Positions 9,461-20,406 of a stretch of 64,000 bases of DNA are shown piece after piece; within the stretch, counting starts at the first letter, position 1, and each line of letters opens with the position of its first letter. The notes beneath the pieces are model-generated. The model made no database searches, was not told the origin of the DNA, and worked only from the letters and a program-made list of their open reading frames with translations. The DNA comes from Chloroflexota bacterium. Its GTDB lineage: Bacteria > Chloroflexota > Anaerolineae > Aggregatilineales > Phototrophicaceae. The stretch covers positions 1 to 64,000 of the forward strand of contig JACAER010000042.1 in the NCBI GenBank assembly GCA_013388745.1. Direction: 5' to 3'. The translations under genes were made by a program, and so were the position numbers.

Positions 9461-10894
9461 ATGAATGACCGTTCAGACTTGGGTGAACGCGACGCGGTTC
9501 AGCCCGACACAGGGAGCCATGAGGTGTCGGAACCGCTGGCGAGCACCCCAACCAAGGCTGTGGACTTGACGCCCGAAGTGGCACAAGCCCCAGTTGCATC
9601 CTCTGACGAGGCCAGCGCTGCCCCCTCTGCCGTAGAAGAAACGCCATCGGCTGCCGAAGCGCCGCAGGAAGCGGCGCAGGAAACGCCATCGGCTGCCGAA
9701 GCGGCGGTCGAGGCTGCGCCTGCGCCCCTTGAAATGGCGGGCGAAGACGCGCCGGCGGCGATCGACGAGACGATCGAAACCGCGGCTGCGCCGATTCCCG
9801 CCGAATCGCCCAGCGGCAAGATTATGCGTGGGCAACTCATCGAAGGCACCATCAGCCGTACCACGCCTGTCGAAGTCTTTGTCGATCTGGGCGAGGGCAT
9901 TGAAGGCGTCATTCCCGGACGCGAACTTGACCGTATGACGCGCCCTATGGTGGAAAACCTGAAGATCGGCAGTCAGGTCATGGTCTATGTCGTAAACCCC
10001 CACGATCATCAGGGCAACGTACTGCTCTCGGTGAATCGGGCTGTCGAAGAAATGGATTGGCAGGAGGCAGAAGGCTTCCAGAAGAGCCAAAAAGTCTACG
10101 AAGGCCATGTCGCGGGCTACAACAAGGGCGGCCTGATCGTCCGTTTTGGGCGGCTGCGCGGTTTTGTCCCGCAGAGCCAGATCAGCGACGAACGGCGCAG
10201 CCTGCTCAGCGGCGATACCCCCCAGGAACAATGGGAAAAGATGGTGAACGAAGCCATCATGGTGAAAGTCGTCGAAGTTGACCGCAGCCGCAACCGCCTC
10301 ATCCTTTCCGAACGCGCTGCCGCCCGCGAATCGCGCGAAAAGCGCAAAGAAACGCTGGTGGGCGAACTGAACGTGGGCGATGTGCGCACCGGACGAGTCG
10401 TCAGCCTGGAAGATTTCGGCGCCTTCGTGGACATCGGCGGCGCCGAAGGCCTCGTCCACCTGACCGAACTGTCATGGAAGCATGTGACGCACCCGCGCGA
10501 AGCGCTGCGTGTCGGCCAGCAGGTGCGCGTCGAAGTCATCAGCCTAGACAAAAAGCGCAACCGTATTGGGCTGAGCATCAAGCGCCAGGAAGCCGATCCC
10601 TGGGACGAAGTGGCGACCACCTACAGCGTGGGCCAGCTTGTGCAGGGCACGGTGACCAAGCTAACCAAATTTGGCGCCTTTGCGCGCCTGGTGGATGCCC
10701 CCGACATCGAAGGGTTGGTACACATCTCTGAGCTTTCCGACGAACGGGTGACCCACCCGCGCGAAGTGGTACAGGAAGGCGACAAGCTGACGCTGCGCGT
10801 GGTCAAGATCGACGTAAAAAACCGCCGGCTGGGACTGAGCCTGAAGCGTGTTAACTCCGCCGAGTATCTCGACATGGACTGGGGCAAAGAATAG
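9461..10894 (+). CDS. rpsA: Ribosomal protein S1-like, four S1 domains with Ala/Glu/Pro-rich N-terminal extension
   Basis: Four S1 motifs: GQLIEGTISRTTPVEVFVDLGEGIEGVIPG, KVYEGHVAGYNKGGLIVRFGRLRGFVPQSQI, GRVVSLEDFGAFVDIGGAEGLVHLTELSW, GTVTKLTKFGAFARLVDAPDIEGLVHISELS. Confidence 0.88.
   Translation: MNDRSDLGERDAVQPDTGSHEVSEPLASTPTKAVDLTPEVAQAPVASSDEASAAPSAVEETPSAAEAPQEAAQETPSAAEAAVEAAPAPLEMAGEDAPAAIDETIETAAAPIPAESPSGKIMRGQLIEGTISRTTPVEVFVDLGEGIEGVIPGRELDRMTRPMVENLKIGSQVMVYVVNPHDHQGNVLLSVNRAVEEMDWQEAEGFQKSQKVYEGHVAGYNKGGLIVRFGRLRGFVPQSQISDERRSLLSGDTPQEQWEKMVNEAIMVKVVEVDRSRNRLILSERAAARESREKRKETLVGELNVGDVRTGRVVSLEDFGAFVDIGGAEGLVHLTELSWKHVTHPREALRVGQQVRVEVISLDKKRNRIGLSIKRQEADPWDEVATTYSVGQLVQGTVTKLTKFGAFARLVDAPDIEGLVHISELSDERVTHPREVVQEGDKLTLRVVKIDVKNRRLGLSLKRVNSAEYLDMDWGKE
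9638..9703 (+). repeat. 24-bp direct repeat inside the S1 gene N-terminal extension
   Basis: gaaacgccatcggctgccgaagcg at 9638-9661 and 9680-9703. Confidence 0.85.
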
Positions 10895-10921
10895 GCTTCT
10901 GTCAGATCGCAAAAGCAAACA

Positions 10922-10942
10922 AGGGGGCGTTAGCCTCTTTTT
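10922..10942 (+). terminator. Probable Rho-independent terminator after the S1 gene
   Basis: AGGGGGC-GTTA-GCCTCT with TTTTT; includes G-U pairs. Confidence 0.5.
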
Positions 10943-10945
10943 GTT

Positions 10946-12109
10946 TCAGGGGACAAGCTGATTAGCAAGCAGGAAGTCGGCTAGCGCCCGCGCCGCCAGC
11001 AAATAGCCAAAGGCCGAAGGGTGGCCGTCGCCGCTGTAGCCGCGTCCCGTCATCTCCAGCGCATTGGGGTCGAAACTGCGGCGCGCGTCGTAGTACATCA
11101 GATAGGTTTCCTCAATATCGCCACCGTCGCGCAGTACCGGCAGCAGATCAAGATAGGGGATGCCCGCGTCACTCGTTAGCTGCGCCAAAAACTGCTGTGG
11201 GATTGGGCCGAAGACCTCCGGCATCCCCAACTGCGCGACATCAGGGAACGCTATCAGCACGAGCGGGATATTGTGCTCCTGCAAGAGCCTGACCAACTCG
11301 GCGAAACGCCCCGCGTACACCTGCCAATAGGTCTGATATTCGGAACGCTGCGTCTCCAGAAAGGTCATATCCATATAGATTTGCTGGAAATTTTCGACCT
11401 GCGGCGCGACCTGTTCTACGGCCTGCTCGACCTGCTGCCCCGCGCGCCACTGGTTAAACAGCGCGTACAGCGCGACGTTATCCTGCAAAAACTGGCGCAG
11501 CGGGCTGGCCGTCTGTGTGGCGGCGGCCTGCGCCAGAATCACCGCGCGGCTCAGGCGTTGGCGCAGCGCCGGGTAGTGATCGAAAATGTCGTTGGTGTAA
11601 AAACCGACAATCACGACATCCGGCTGCAAGGCCAACCCTTTGTCGCGCAAATAAGCAATTTCGTCTTCCAGCGTGTAGCCGGGAATACCAGCGTTGAGCA
11701 CCTGTACCTGCGCGCCGGGCGCGAGCAAAACATTCAGGCGATCCTCTAAGCGCGACGGCCATGTTTCCTGATTATGGACATAGGCGCCAAACGTGAACGA
11801 ATCGCCCACTGCCAGAATGCGTATCACACTCTCGTCGGGGTTAAGTTCTTCTGTATTGCGCAGGCCGGCACTGTTGGTCTGCAAATAGTAGGGGCGAATA
11901 TCGTACAGGGGGACGACCAAACGCAGATTGGGCTGTAGATCGCCGTAGCCCCCCGCGCTGAAACCGTAGACCACCGCCGGCGCACTCGGCGCGGCCGCAA
12001 TCACAGGGCCGGGACGCCACAAAAACGCGCGCGCCAGCAGTTCCGCCGTCAGCAAAAAACCCAATGTGACCAGCACCATAATCCATGCGCTGCGCAGAAA
12101 ACGCATCAC
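10946..12109 (-). CDS. SGNH/GDSL-type hydrolase with N-terminal TM
   Basis: ILAVGDSFTFGAYV, VLNAGIPGYT, VIVGFYTNDIFD, SGDGHPSAFGY. Confidence 0.8.
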   Translation of the reverse strand: MMRFLRSAWIMVLVTLGFLLTAELLARAFLWRPGPVIAAAPSAPAVVYGFSAGGYGDLQPNLRLVVPLYDIRPYYLQTNSAGLRNTEELNPDESVIRILAVGDSFTFGAYVHNQETWPSRLEDRLNVLLAPGAQVQVLNAGIPGYTLEDEIAYLRDKGLALQPDVVIVGFYTNDIFDHYPALRQRLSRAVILAQAAATQTASPLRQFLQDNVALYALFNQWRAGQQVEQAVEQVAPQVENFQQIYMDMTFLETQRSEYQTYWQVYAGRFAELVRLLQEHNIPLVLIAFPDVAQLGMPEVFGPIPQQFLAQLTSDAGIPYLDLLPVLRDGGDIEETYLMYYDARRSFDPNALEMTGRGYSGDGHPSAFGYLLAARALADFLLANQLVP

Positions 12110-12168
12110 AATACCCTCAAAATCCCTGTAGCGAGTCTGCTGATTCTATGCGGACACAAGCCAAAAGA

Positions 12169-12200
12169 AAAGCCACTACCGTTTTGGGCAGTGGCTTTTT
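12169..12200 (-). terminator. Rho-independent terminator downstream of clpC
   Basis: AAAGCCACT...AGTGGCTTT inverted repeat with flanking T/A runs. Confidence 0.75.
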
Positions 12201-12222
12201 CATTCGGATTGCCTGCCGCGGG

Positions 12223-14727
12223 TTAAGCCGGCGGCGTTTCCATTTCCTGATTCTGCGGCTCGTCCACCGGTTCAAGCAGCAGCGTGTTTTCCGGGCTGAT
12301 GCTGACGCGGACAATGCTGCCGATGCGGAATTTGCCGGAGAGAATGCCATCGGAGAGCGCGTCTTCGACCTCGTTTTGCAGCAGGCGCCGCAGTGGACGC
12401 GCGCCAAATTCAGGGTCATAGCCCTTGTCTGCCAGCCAGCCGCGCGCCTCATCGGTCATTTCCAGCGTGATCGCATGTTCGATCAGGCGTTCACGCACCT
12501 TGTGCAGTTCCAGTTCGACAATTTGCTTGATTTCCTCGCGGGTGAGCGCGCGGAAAACAACCATCGCATCCACCCGGTTCAGGAATTCAGGGCGGAACGC
12601 GCGGCGAAGCTGCTCCAGTACGTTTTTGCGCATCTCGTCGTAGGCCAACTTTTCGTCCTGCGATTCGCTGCGCGGGAGGGCAAACCCTAACTGGGTGCCG
12701 CGTTTGATGGTATCGGCGCCGATGTTGCTGGTCATGACGATAATGGTGTTGCGGAAATCGACCCGGCGTCCGCGCGCGTCGGTCAGCGTACCTTCTTCCA
12801 TGACTTGCAAGAGCATGTTGAAGGCTTCGGGGTGCGCCTTTTCGATTTCATCGAAAACCACGATGCTGTAGGGACGCCGGCGAATCGCTTCCGTCAACTG
12901 GCCGGCATCTTCGTAGCCCACGTAACCGGGAGGCGCGCCAACCAGGCGCGTGACGCTGTGGCGTTCCATGAATTCGCTCATGTCGAGCTGAACAAGCGCG
13001 TCTTCGCTGCCGAACAGGAACTCTGCCAGCGTTTTGGTCAGTTCAGACTTACCGACACCCGTCGGACCAAGGAACATGAACGAGCCGATAGGGCGGCGCG
13101 GGTCTTTGAGGCCGGCACGCGCACGACGCACCGCCTTGCTGATGGCGTCGATGGCTTCATTCTGCCCGACAATACGCTTATGCAACGCGCCTTCCATCTC
13201 CATCAGGCGGGCGCTTTCTTCGCCGGCAATGCGCATTACCGGAATGCCCGTCCACATGGCGACAACTTCGGCGATGTCATCTTCGCTCAGACGCGGCTGA
13301 TTGGTTTCTTCGTTCCAATTGGCCTTGAGTTCTGTCAGCGTTTCGGCCAGGCTTTCGCGCTGAATCCGCACCCGTTCGAGTTCTTCAGAGTTAGCTTTTT
13401 CTTCTTCCAGCTCGCGCAGTTCGTTTTCCAGCTCGCGCAGTTCGCCTTCCATCCGACGCACCTGCGCCGCTTCGGGACTCTTGTACATGCGCAGGCGGGC
13501 AGCGGCTTCATCGATCAGATCAATGGCCTTATCCGGCAGGAAACGATCGGGGACATAACGCGCAGAAAGATTGGCCGCCGCTTCGATGGCCTCATCAGTG
13601 ATTTCGACATTGTGATGTTCCTGATAGGCAACTTTGATGCCTTGCAGGATTTCAATGGTTTCTTCGATAGTCGGTTCATCGACGACAATCGGCTGGAAAC
13701 GGCGTTCGAGCGCGGCGTCGCTTTCGATATGCTTGCGGTATTCATCCAGCGTGGTCGCGCCGATGCATTGCAGTTCCCCGCGCGAAAGCGCCGGCTTCAG
13801 GATATTGGCGGCGTCCACGCTGCTGCCCGCAGAACCCGCGCCAACCAGCATATGCACTTCGTCAATGAACAGAATACTGTCGGACGATTTGAGTTCTTCG
13901 ATCACACGCTTAAGGCGTTCTTCAAACTGACCACGATACATGGTGCCCGCGACCAGCGACCCCACATCCAGTTGCAGCACGCGCTTGTTGAGCAGCAGTT
14001 TGGGCGTATCGCCGGCGACAATGCGCTGCGCTAGCCCTTCCACAATCGCTGTCTTGCCCACACCCGGTTCGCCGATGAGCGCCGGATTGTTCTTGCGGCG
14101 GCGGCTGAGCACCTGGATCACACGCTCGATTTCGGTTTCGCGGCCAACAACCGGGTCGAGTTTCCCTTCCTGCGCCAGCGCCGTCAGATCAGTCGCCAGT
14201 TGATCGACCAGCGGGGTCTTGCCCGACTGCTTGGGCGCGGGTTTGGGCGTCGTGCCGGGGGTTTCTGGGCTGGTTTGCACCGGGCTTTCCTGCAAGACGC
14301 GGCGTGTCTGGCGGCGAATCTCTTCCGGGCTGATTCCCAGGCGCTTGAGGACATCAATGGCGACGCCTTCGGTCTGGCGCACCAACCCCAACAGGAGATG
14401 TTCTGTACCGATGTAATGATGCCCCATACGGCGGGCTTCATCCACAGCCAGTTCTAATACTTTCTTGGTGCCAGGAGAAAGGTCAAGCTGTGTGGTGCTG
14501 GTGCGCGGTGAGGCGCGTGTCATGCGTTCGACCAATTCTTCCACACGGCGTTGTTCGAGTCCCAGATCGCGCAGCACGCGCCCTGCAACACCACCCTCTT
14601 CACGCATCAGGCCGAGCAGCAAGTGCTCGGTGCCGATGTAATTGTGCTGCATACGCTCGGCTTCTTCTTGCGCCAAACTCAGCACACGGCGCGCCCGCTG
14701 CGTAAAGCGTTCCATTTTGTTCGCCAC
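12223..14727 (-). CDS. clpC: ATP-dependent Clp protease ATP-binding subunit ClpC
   Basis: Two Clp-N repeats, [31 protein letters not shown]-like region, [13 protein letters not shown]-terminal ClpB D2-small domain. Confidence 0.95.
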   Translation of the reverse strand: MANKMERFTQRARRVLSLAQEEAERMQHNYIGTEHLLLGLMREEGGVAGRVLRDLGLEQRRVEELVERMTRASPRTSTTQLDLSPGTKKVLELAVDEARRMGHHYIGTEHLLLGLVRQTEGVAIDVLKRLGISPEEIRRQTRRVLQESPVQTSPETPGTTPKPAPKQSGKTPLVDQLATDLTALAQEGKLDPVVGRETEIERVIQVLSRRRKNNPALIGEPGVGKTAIVEGLAQRIVAGDTPKLLLNKRVLQLDVGSLVAGTMYRGQFEERLKRVIEELKSSDSILFIDEVHMLVGAGSAGSSVDAANILKPALSRGELQCIGATTLDEYRKHIESDAALERRFQPIVVDEPTIEETIEILQGIKVAYQEHHNVEITDEAIEAAANLSARYVPDRFLPDKAIDLIDEAAARLRMYKSPEAAQVRRMEGELRELENELRELEEEKANSEELERVRIQRESLAETLTELKANWNEETNQPRLSEDDIAEVVAMWTGIPVMRIAGEESARLMEMEGALHKRIVGQNEAIDAISKAVRRARAGLKDPRRPIGSFMFLGPTGVGKSELTKTLAEFLFGSEDALVQLDMSEFMERHSVTRLVGAPPGYVGYEDAGQLTEAIRRRPYSIVVFDEIEKAHPEAFNMLLQVMEEGTLTDARGRRVDFRNTIIVMTSNIGADTIKRGTQLGFALPRSESQDEKLAYDEMRKNVLEQLRRAFRPEFLNRVDAMVVFRALTREEIKQIVELELHKVRERLIEHAITLEMTDEARGWLADKGYDPEFGARPLRRLLQNEVEDALSDGILSGKFRIGSIVRVSISPENTLLLEPVDEPQNQEMETPPA

Positions 14728-14939
14728 GGTTTTTGCCTCCGTCGCCCATCATAGCCGGGCGCATGAACTGACTCTAATTTTGTGCAATACGCGCATGATA
14801 ACCCATTATAGCAAGATGTTCCGGCGAAATATATAGGTCAAGCATCAATGTTGCGTTAGAGTAGACCAGGCTGCCGTTTTAATCCTGTTATCGGCCGATG
14901 ATTGTAACGCGGCCACCGCCACAACGGCTGACATTCTCA

Positions 14940-16256
14940 TCAATCGTTTGATCGGCGGCCTAGCCTGGCTTGCAGCGCCTTGAGCGCCTCCCATTCGCCG
15001 CGCGCGGCCAGCATGGCCTGTTCCGCCCATGTAGAGAGCGTCGGCGCCAGCCGCAAGCCGCCGCGTTTGAGAATCTCCCGCAGTTCTTCTTCGGGCGTAT
15101 CGGCCAGACGCGAAAACGTGCCGATGCCGTGCCCGATGAGCAGCGACGAGATTTTCGGGCCGATACCTTCGATGAGCGTCAAATCGTCGGTGTTCAAAGG
15201 CGCTTCAGCGGCGATCTCTGCGGTAGAGATTTCGAGCGTATCCTGCGGGTTGGCAGGACGCCCCAATTCGACAGGGGTAGCCTGAATCTCCTGCACCTGC
15301 TGCGCGGGCGACGGCTGCTCAATCAAGGGTGTATCGACAGGCAGCGCGCCGGGTTCCACGTAGGTTTCAACCGTCGAAAGCGGCGTTTCGGGTTTCTCTG
15401 CGGCCATCGGCGCGTCCTGAACAGCGGGTAGGGGGGGCGCATCGCTCTGTGGTTCAGCTTCCATACCCTTAAATTCGTGCGTGGCGTCTTCGGTAGGCGG
15501 TTTCTGGCGCGCCATCTCGCGCGTGCTGGTGGGCGGCAGCATCGAGGCGTCGATTTTGCGTGTGACATCCTCGGTATCGGGCTTCTCAGAGGCCATTTGC
15601 TCAGCAGAAAAGTCGGGTGTCGCGGCCAGCGCTTCGGCGCGCGCGCGCGCTTTGTCCAGCGCGCTTTCGAGTTCATCATCCGAAAAACGTTCGGTGGTGG
15701 CAGGCGTAGTTGGTTTTTGTATCGCCATCTCTTCGACGCTCAGCCCGCCGGGAGGGGTCATCAGGTCTCGGCGGGTTGGTTTAGTGATTGATGCGGGGTC
15801 AGACTCCTGCAAACGTTCGGCGTGTAAAGCTTCGGCGCGGCGGCGAGCGGCTTCCAGCGCGGTGTCCTCCAGCGTTGTCGTGGTTTCAGGCGTATCGGGC
15901 TTCTGGATCGCCATTTCTTCGGCGCTCAGGCCGAGCGTGTCAGTGGTTTGGGGCGTAACAGGAAGCATATCGGTGGCGCTGTCTGTCCCGGCGCTGGAGG
16001 AAGGAACTAATTTGGTGAGGACGACTTCTTGCGCGGGAGTAGAGGGCGTTCTGCCGACTTCCGTCGTGGGTTTGGCCGCTGCCTCCCCAGCGGGGCGGCG
16101 CAGCCATGTCCACACAACGAGCGCCAGTCCCACCAGCACGAACAGCCACCACCAGTCGGAAAAGGGAGCCGGCAGCAGCAGCCGGCTGAAACCTAACAGC
16201 AGCCCAACCAGGAACATCGCGATGCCAAGCATTTGCAGCGAAGAACGATCAGCCAT
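14940..16256 (-). CDS. Membrane-anchored protein with repeated EMAxQKP motifs and C-terminal helix-hairpin-helix-like domain
   Basis: Two N-terminal TM segments; at least five EMAIQKPDTPETT-like repeats; C-terminal LTLIEGIGPKISSLLIGHGIGTFSRLADTPEEELREIL. Confidence 0.75.
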   Translation of the reverse strand: MADRSSLQMLGIAMFLVGLLLGFSRLLLPAPFSDWWWLFVLVGLALVVWTWLRRPAGEAAAKPTTEVGRTPSTPAQEVVLTKLVPSSSAGTDSATDMLPVTPQTTDTLGLSAEEMAIQKPDTPETTTTLEDTALEAARRRAEALHAERLQESDPASITKPTRRDLMTPPGGLSVEEMAIQKPTTPATTERFSDDELESALDKARARAEALAATPDFSAEQMASEKPDTEDVTRKIDASMLPPTSTREMARQKPPTEDATHEFKGMEAEPQSDAPPLPAVQDAPMAAEKPETPLSTVETYVEPGALPVDTPLIEQPSPAQQVQEIQATPVELGRPANPQDTLEISTAEIAAEAPLNTDDLTLIEGIGPKISSLLIGHGIGTFSRLADTPEEELREILKRGGLRLAPTLSTWAEQAMLAARGEWEALKALQARLGRRSND

Positions 16257-16406
16257 AACGCGCCTCACTCAAAAAATGTCTGCTATCATTTATTACCATT
16301 ATGACATAGGCGCACGCCTTTTGCACACAGCCTTGCAAGCGTCCGGGGATAGTGATAGGCTGAACATAACATTTCCCCCACGCTCTCGTTTTGAAAGACA
16401 CGCTTT

Positions 16407-17636
16407 ATGCAGCAGAAGCCAACGCGCAGCACGATTTTGTTCATTTTAATCACCAGTCTGTTGAATTTGGCCGGGATTGGCATCATCGGGCCGGTAATTC
16501 CGTTTCTGGTGGAACGCTACACCGCGCAGCAGGATCAAGCGCTGGTGGTTTCGCTGTTATTCACCTCGTACTCGCTCTTTCAATTTCTGGCGACACCCAC
16601 ACTGGGGGCGCTCAGCGACCATTTTGGGCGGCGGCCTGTGCTGCTCCTCAGTCTGCTGGGGTCAGCTGCCGGCTATCTCATGCTCGGCATCGGCGGGTCG
16701 CTCGCGATGCTGTTTGCCGGGCGGATTATCGATGGGTTGACGGGCGGAAATCTGGCGACGATCTATGCTTATGCCGCCGACATCAGTGAACCGCAGGACA
16801 GAACCCGCTTTTTCGGGCGGCTGGGGGCGATTTCGGGCTTTGGTTTTATATTGGGGCCGGCCATCGGCGGGCTGGCTTACTGGATTACCGGCGCGGTAGA
16901 AGCCCCCATGTACCTGGCCGCGCTGCTGACGCTGGCAAACACTGTATGGGGTTACTTCGCCATGCCCGAAACGCTGACCAAGGAACGACGCAGCAAAGAG
17001 CTGCCTCTGGCGCGGCTGAATCCGCTGGGCCAACTGCTTGATATTCTGCGTATCCCGCAGCTCCGGCTGCTGTTGATCGCCGTGTTCTTGTGGGCGGTGT
17101 CGTTCGCTGTTTTGCAGTCAAATCTCAGCTATTTCGCCAAAGATCAGTTGGGATGGGACGCAAGCGGAACAAGCGCGATTTTTACGCTGGTGGGTATCGT
17201 AGCCATCATTACGCAGGATCGAGTCGTCCCCCGTTTGCTGCCCCGACTGGGCGAGGGACGTATGGCTGTGACCGGCATGTTGTCTCAAGCAGCCGGCTTT
17301 ATCCTCGTGGCACTGATCCCGCTCACGCAGTTTCCGGCGCAAGTCTTTCTCGCAGTGCTGTTCGTGGCGACAGGCAACGGGCTGGTGCTGCCCTCGCTGA
17401 CCGGTCTCCTCTCGCAGGCCGTAAGCCGCAACGAACAGGGACGGATACAGGGCGGCAACCAATCGATCCAGGCGTTGGGGCGAGTCTTGGGGCCGACTCT
17501 CGGCGGGGTGGCTTACGGAACCATCAGCCACAGCGCGCCTTATATTTCGGGCGCGCTGGGATTAGTGTTAGGGGCCATCACCGTCTCCGGGGCACTGGGA
17601 ACGCTGGCGCAGGCCAGGTCAGCCAGCAGCGATTAA
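16407..17636 (+). CDS. MFS transporter (drug-efflux/TetA-like)
   Basis: GALSDHFGRRPVLLLSLLGSAAGYL, FAGRIIDGLTGGNLATIYAYAADIS; 12 TM pattern. Confidence 0.88.
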   Translation: MQQKPTRSTILFILITSLLNLAGIGIIGPVIPFLVERYTAQQDQALVVSLLFTSYSLFQFLATPTLGALSDHFGRRPVLLLSLLGSAAGYLMLGIGGSLAMLFAGRIIDGLTGGNLATIYAYAADISEPQDRTRFFGRLGAISGFGFILGPAIGGLAYWITGAVEAPMYLAALLTLANTVWGYFAMPETLTKERRSKELPLARLNPLGQLLDILRIPQLRLLLIAVFLWAVSFAVLQSNLSYFAKDQLGWDASGTSAIFTLVGIVAIITQDRVVPRLLPRLGEGRMAVTGMLSQAAGFILVALIPLTQFPAQVFLAVLFVATGNGLVLPSLTGLLSQAVSRNEQGRIQGGNQSIQALGRVLGPTLGGVAYGTISHSAPYISGALGLVLGAITVSGALGTLAQARSASSD

Positions 17637-17723
17637 GCCTTGCCCCTGACATCCCTAGAAGCGAAAGGCTGTGCGTCTGTCGGCGCGGCAGACACGACCA
17701 GTTGCTCCTTGTAAATCGCAAAG

Positions 17724-18989
17724 CTACGCGGTCAGCAGCAGCCCAAAGAAGACATAACACACGAGCGCGCCAATCACAGCCATCGACAACCCGTAGAACA
17801 ACAAATGGCGGAACAACATATCGCGGTTTTCATGCGGCGCAGCGTTAGCAATGCACAGCGCGCCAAGCGTAGATAACGGGCTGACATCGACCAGATGGCT
17901 GCCCACATTAATCGACGACACAAGCGCTGCCGGACTGCCGCCGCCGAGTTTTTCGATCAGGCTGGGGACGATGGGGATGAAGGCGGGCATGACCACGCCC
18001 GATGAACTGGAATAAGCGGAGATGACGCCAGTGACAAAACCGAGCACAGCCGTGACATTGCCGATGCTGGCGACGCTGGCAAGAAGCGCCGTGAACAAGT
18101 CCATGCCGCCTGTGGTTTGCAATATCGAGATCAGCACGCTGACGCCGCAGACCATCATGATCGTGTTCCAGGGCACGGCTTTGATCGCCGCTTCCTGGTC
18201 AGCCGCGCCGAGCAGGCTGAGGAGAGAGGCTAAGGTGATCGCCAGATAACCAGGATCGAACTTGAAGAAGATCACGCCGCCGATCAGCGCCGCAATACTG
18301 GCAAGCGTCAGCAGTTGGTGGCGGTTAAAGGGCGTGTGCGCCCCGACAATCGCCTCCACCTGCACCGGCACATGATCTTCACGCAGCAGCTTGAGTCCGC
18401 CGAAGATCAAATAGCTGACGAGCGCGACAAAACTCTGCGCCAGCAGACTCGGCAGAAAAATCTGTGTCCAGGGGTTCATTTCGATCCCCAACTGGCGCAC
18501 AAGGCCGTTGGCGATAATGCCTGTGGGGGCGAACGGCGAAAACGCGCCGGCGTTAGCGCCGTTGGCGACCATAACCGTCATCAAAAAAGCGCTGATACCC
18601 ATTTTGCCAGCAGCCGCCATCGCCAGCGGGGCCAGCAGCGCGACCGCGCCGATGTTGCCCGGCCCGATGGCAGCAAAGATCAGGGCAAACACAAAAAACA
18701 CCAGCGGCACCAGCGCGCGGTGCCCATGTGTCAAACGCATCCCGATTTTAACAGCTTTATCGAGCGTGCCGTTGAGATGCGCCTGGCTGAAAAGAAACGT
18801 GATGCCAAAGAGGATGGTCGCCAGACCCAGCGGAAAAGCGCCGAGAATCTGGCTGAGCGTCATGCCAGCCAGATAAAAGCCGATGATCCAGGCAAAACTG
18901 ATGGCAAGAATGCCGACATTGAGGCGCGAAAAGCCGCTGATGACAATGGCGATCACCAGCGCAATTAACGAAATCAGGGCGATGTCCAT
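17724..18989 (-). CDS. MatC/SLC13-like carboxylate permease
   Basis: Multi-TM; VMVANGANAGAFSPFAPTGIIANGLV, VISAYSSSSGVVMPAFIPIVPSL; start chosen at MDIALIS. Confidence 0.65.
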   Translation of the reverse strand: MDIALISLIALVIAIVISGFSRLNVGILAISFAWIIGFYLAGMTLSQILGAFPLGLATILFGITFLFSQAHLNGTLDKAVKIGMRLTHGHRALVPLVFFVFALIFAAIGPGNIGAVALLAPLAMAAAGKMGISAFLMTVMVANGANAGAFSPFAPTGIIANGLVRQLGIEMNPWTQIFLPSLLAQSFVALVSYLIFGGLKLLREDHVPVQVEAIVGAHTPFNRHQLLTLASIAALIGGVIFFKFDPGYLAITLASLLSLLGAADQEAAIKAVPWNTIMMVCGVSVLISILQTTGGMDLFTALLASVASIGNVTAVLGFVTGVISAYSSSSGVVMPAFIPIVPSLIEKLGGGSPAALVSSINVGSHLVDVSPLSTLGALCIANAAPHENRDMLFRHLLFYGLSMAVIGALVCYVFFGLLLTA

Positions 18990-19205
18990 AAGCTGTGCTT
19001 CCGCCGTGCGCGTAGATATGTTTATATCGTCGCCCAAATTTGGCCGCGTGAGTAGTGATGAACATCCGCGAACGCCGGGTACAAGACGCTGATTCCGCCG
19101 TGCGGAACAGCAGCCGCTTCCCCCAAAGTTTTGGGTTTATAGAGCGCGGCGAATCTTTTACCATTGTAGGGGTTTTTGTTCAGCAAACAACACAGGAGAA
19201 ACTGT

Positions 19206-19754
19206 ATGCGTTACACGCGAATTCTGTTGATCGGATTGGCCGCGCTGTTTCTGGCAGCCTGCACAGTGGGACAAACGGGCGACACGGCCAACGACCCGCA
19301 AGCGGCACAGCGTTTCCTGCCGGATGTGCCCGGCTATACGGCGACCAACGCCACGAGTGTGTCGAGCGCGCTCAATACGGTGGGCGGCGGCGCATCGGCG
19401 CTGACCGGCAACCCCGCGCTCACAGTAGTGATTGAACGTGTGGACGCGCTGGTGCAGTGCTATACCAACGTCGGCGCAGTGGCCGCGCGTATCTATACGC
19501 CGACAACCTTTAACATCAGCAATCCACAAATGCCGGGCATTGGCGCGGTGGCGGTAATTAATCAAGATCGTCTGCGCGATAACTTCCTGGCGTGCGTGAC
19601 CAACAACAGCGGGCAGGATTTCTCGGCGCAAGCGGCGGTAGAACCCTGCTATGGGTCGGGGACATTCACCGATCAGGGCAACACCTTCTCCTACGTCTAC
19701 GCGGCCAGCGCGCCCGATCTTTGCACGGCGTTCGAGCGGGCGTTTACCCGCTGA
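19206..19754 (+). CDS. Predicted lipoprotein, unknown function
   Basis: MRYTRILLIGLAALFLAACTVG lipobox. Confidence 0.75.
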   Translation: MRYTRILLIGLAALFLAACTVGQTGDTANDPQAAQRFLPDVPGYTATNATSVSSALNTVGGGASALTGNPALTVVIERVDALVQCYTNVGAVAARIYTPTTFNISNPQMPGIGAVAVINQDRLRDNFLACVTNNSGQDFSAQAAVEPCYGSGTFTDQGNTFSYVYAASAPDLCTAFERAFTR

Positions 19755-19765
19755 AAGTCGTCCCT

Positions 19766-19790
19766 GGGGGCTGCGGCCCCCTTTTTCTTT
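19766..19790 (+). terminator. Rho-independent terminator
   Basis: GGGGG-CTGCGG-CCCCC followed by TTTTTC. Confidence 0.7.
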
Positions 19791-19791
19791 T

Positions 19792-20370
19792 TTAGGGCCG
19801 CGGGGATTTGGCTGCCCATTCGGGCGCTAACATGCTGAAGATATTATGATCGACGAAGTGATCGTAAAGCCATTCAGCCTGACGAATCACGCCCTCATGC
19901 GTGAAGCCCAGCCTGACGGCGACAGCGCAGCTCCGCGCGTTGTTGGTCGCGCAGCGAATCTCCAGGCGGTTGAGAGCGAGCGTGTAAAAGGCGTGGTCGA
20001 GCAGCGCCTGCGCAGCCAGCGTCATCAGTCCCTTGCCCTGCGCGTCCCGCGCCAGCCAGTAGCCCAAGGAGACAAATCGATGCGTCAGGCTGAGGCTGTG
20101 CAAGCCGATAACCCCGACTAACCGCCCCTGATACCACAGGCCGCAGTTGAAGCCCTCGTTTTCGGTTAATTGGCGTATCCCGCGCTGGATAAAGGCGCGC
20201 GTGTCCCACGGCGTGACGGTGGATTCCACCCAGGGCAGCCAGCGGCGCAGATGATCGCGGTTGAGGCTGGTCACCTGATACAGTTCTTGCGTGTGACGCT
20301 CCTCCAACAAGTAGAGTTCGGCCTCATCGCTCAACTTTTGATGCGCCAGAGGCAGGGTACGGTAGATCAT
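19792..20370 (-). CDS. GNAT N-acetyltransferase (RimJ/RimL-like)
   Basis: LRRWLPWVESTVTP, GVIGLHSLSLTHRFVSLGYWLARDAQGKGLMTLAAQALLDHAF, NNARSCAVAVRLGFTHEG. Confidence 0.88.
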   Translation of the reverse strand: MIYRTLPLAHQKLSDEAELYLLEERHTQELYQVTSLNRDHLRRWLPWVESTVTPWDTRAFIQRGIRQLTENEGFNCGLWYQGRLVGVIGLHSLSLTHRFVSLGYWLARDAQGKGLMTLAAQALLDHAFYTLALNRLEIRCATNNARSCAVAVRLGFTHEGVIRQAEWLYDHFVDHNIFSMLAPEWAAKSPRP

Positions 20371-20406
20371 AACACCAGGCTTTCGGCAATGGGCGCGCAG
20401 CCCTGC

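Noticed and set aside
12805-14034. 409-aa plus-strand ORF
   Set aside because: Antisense shadow of clpC.
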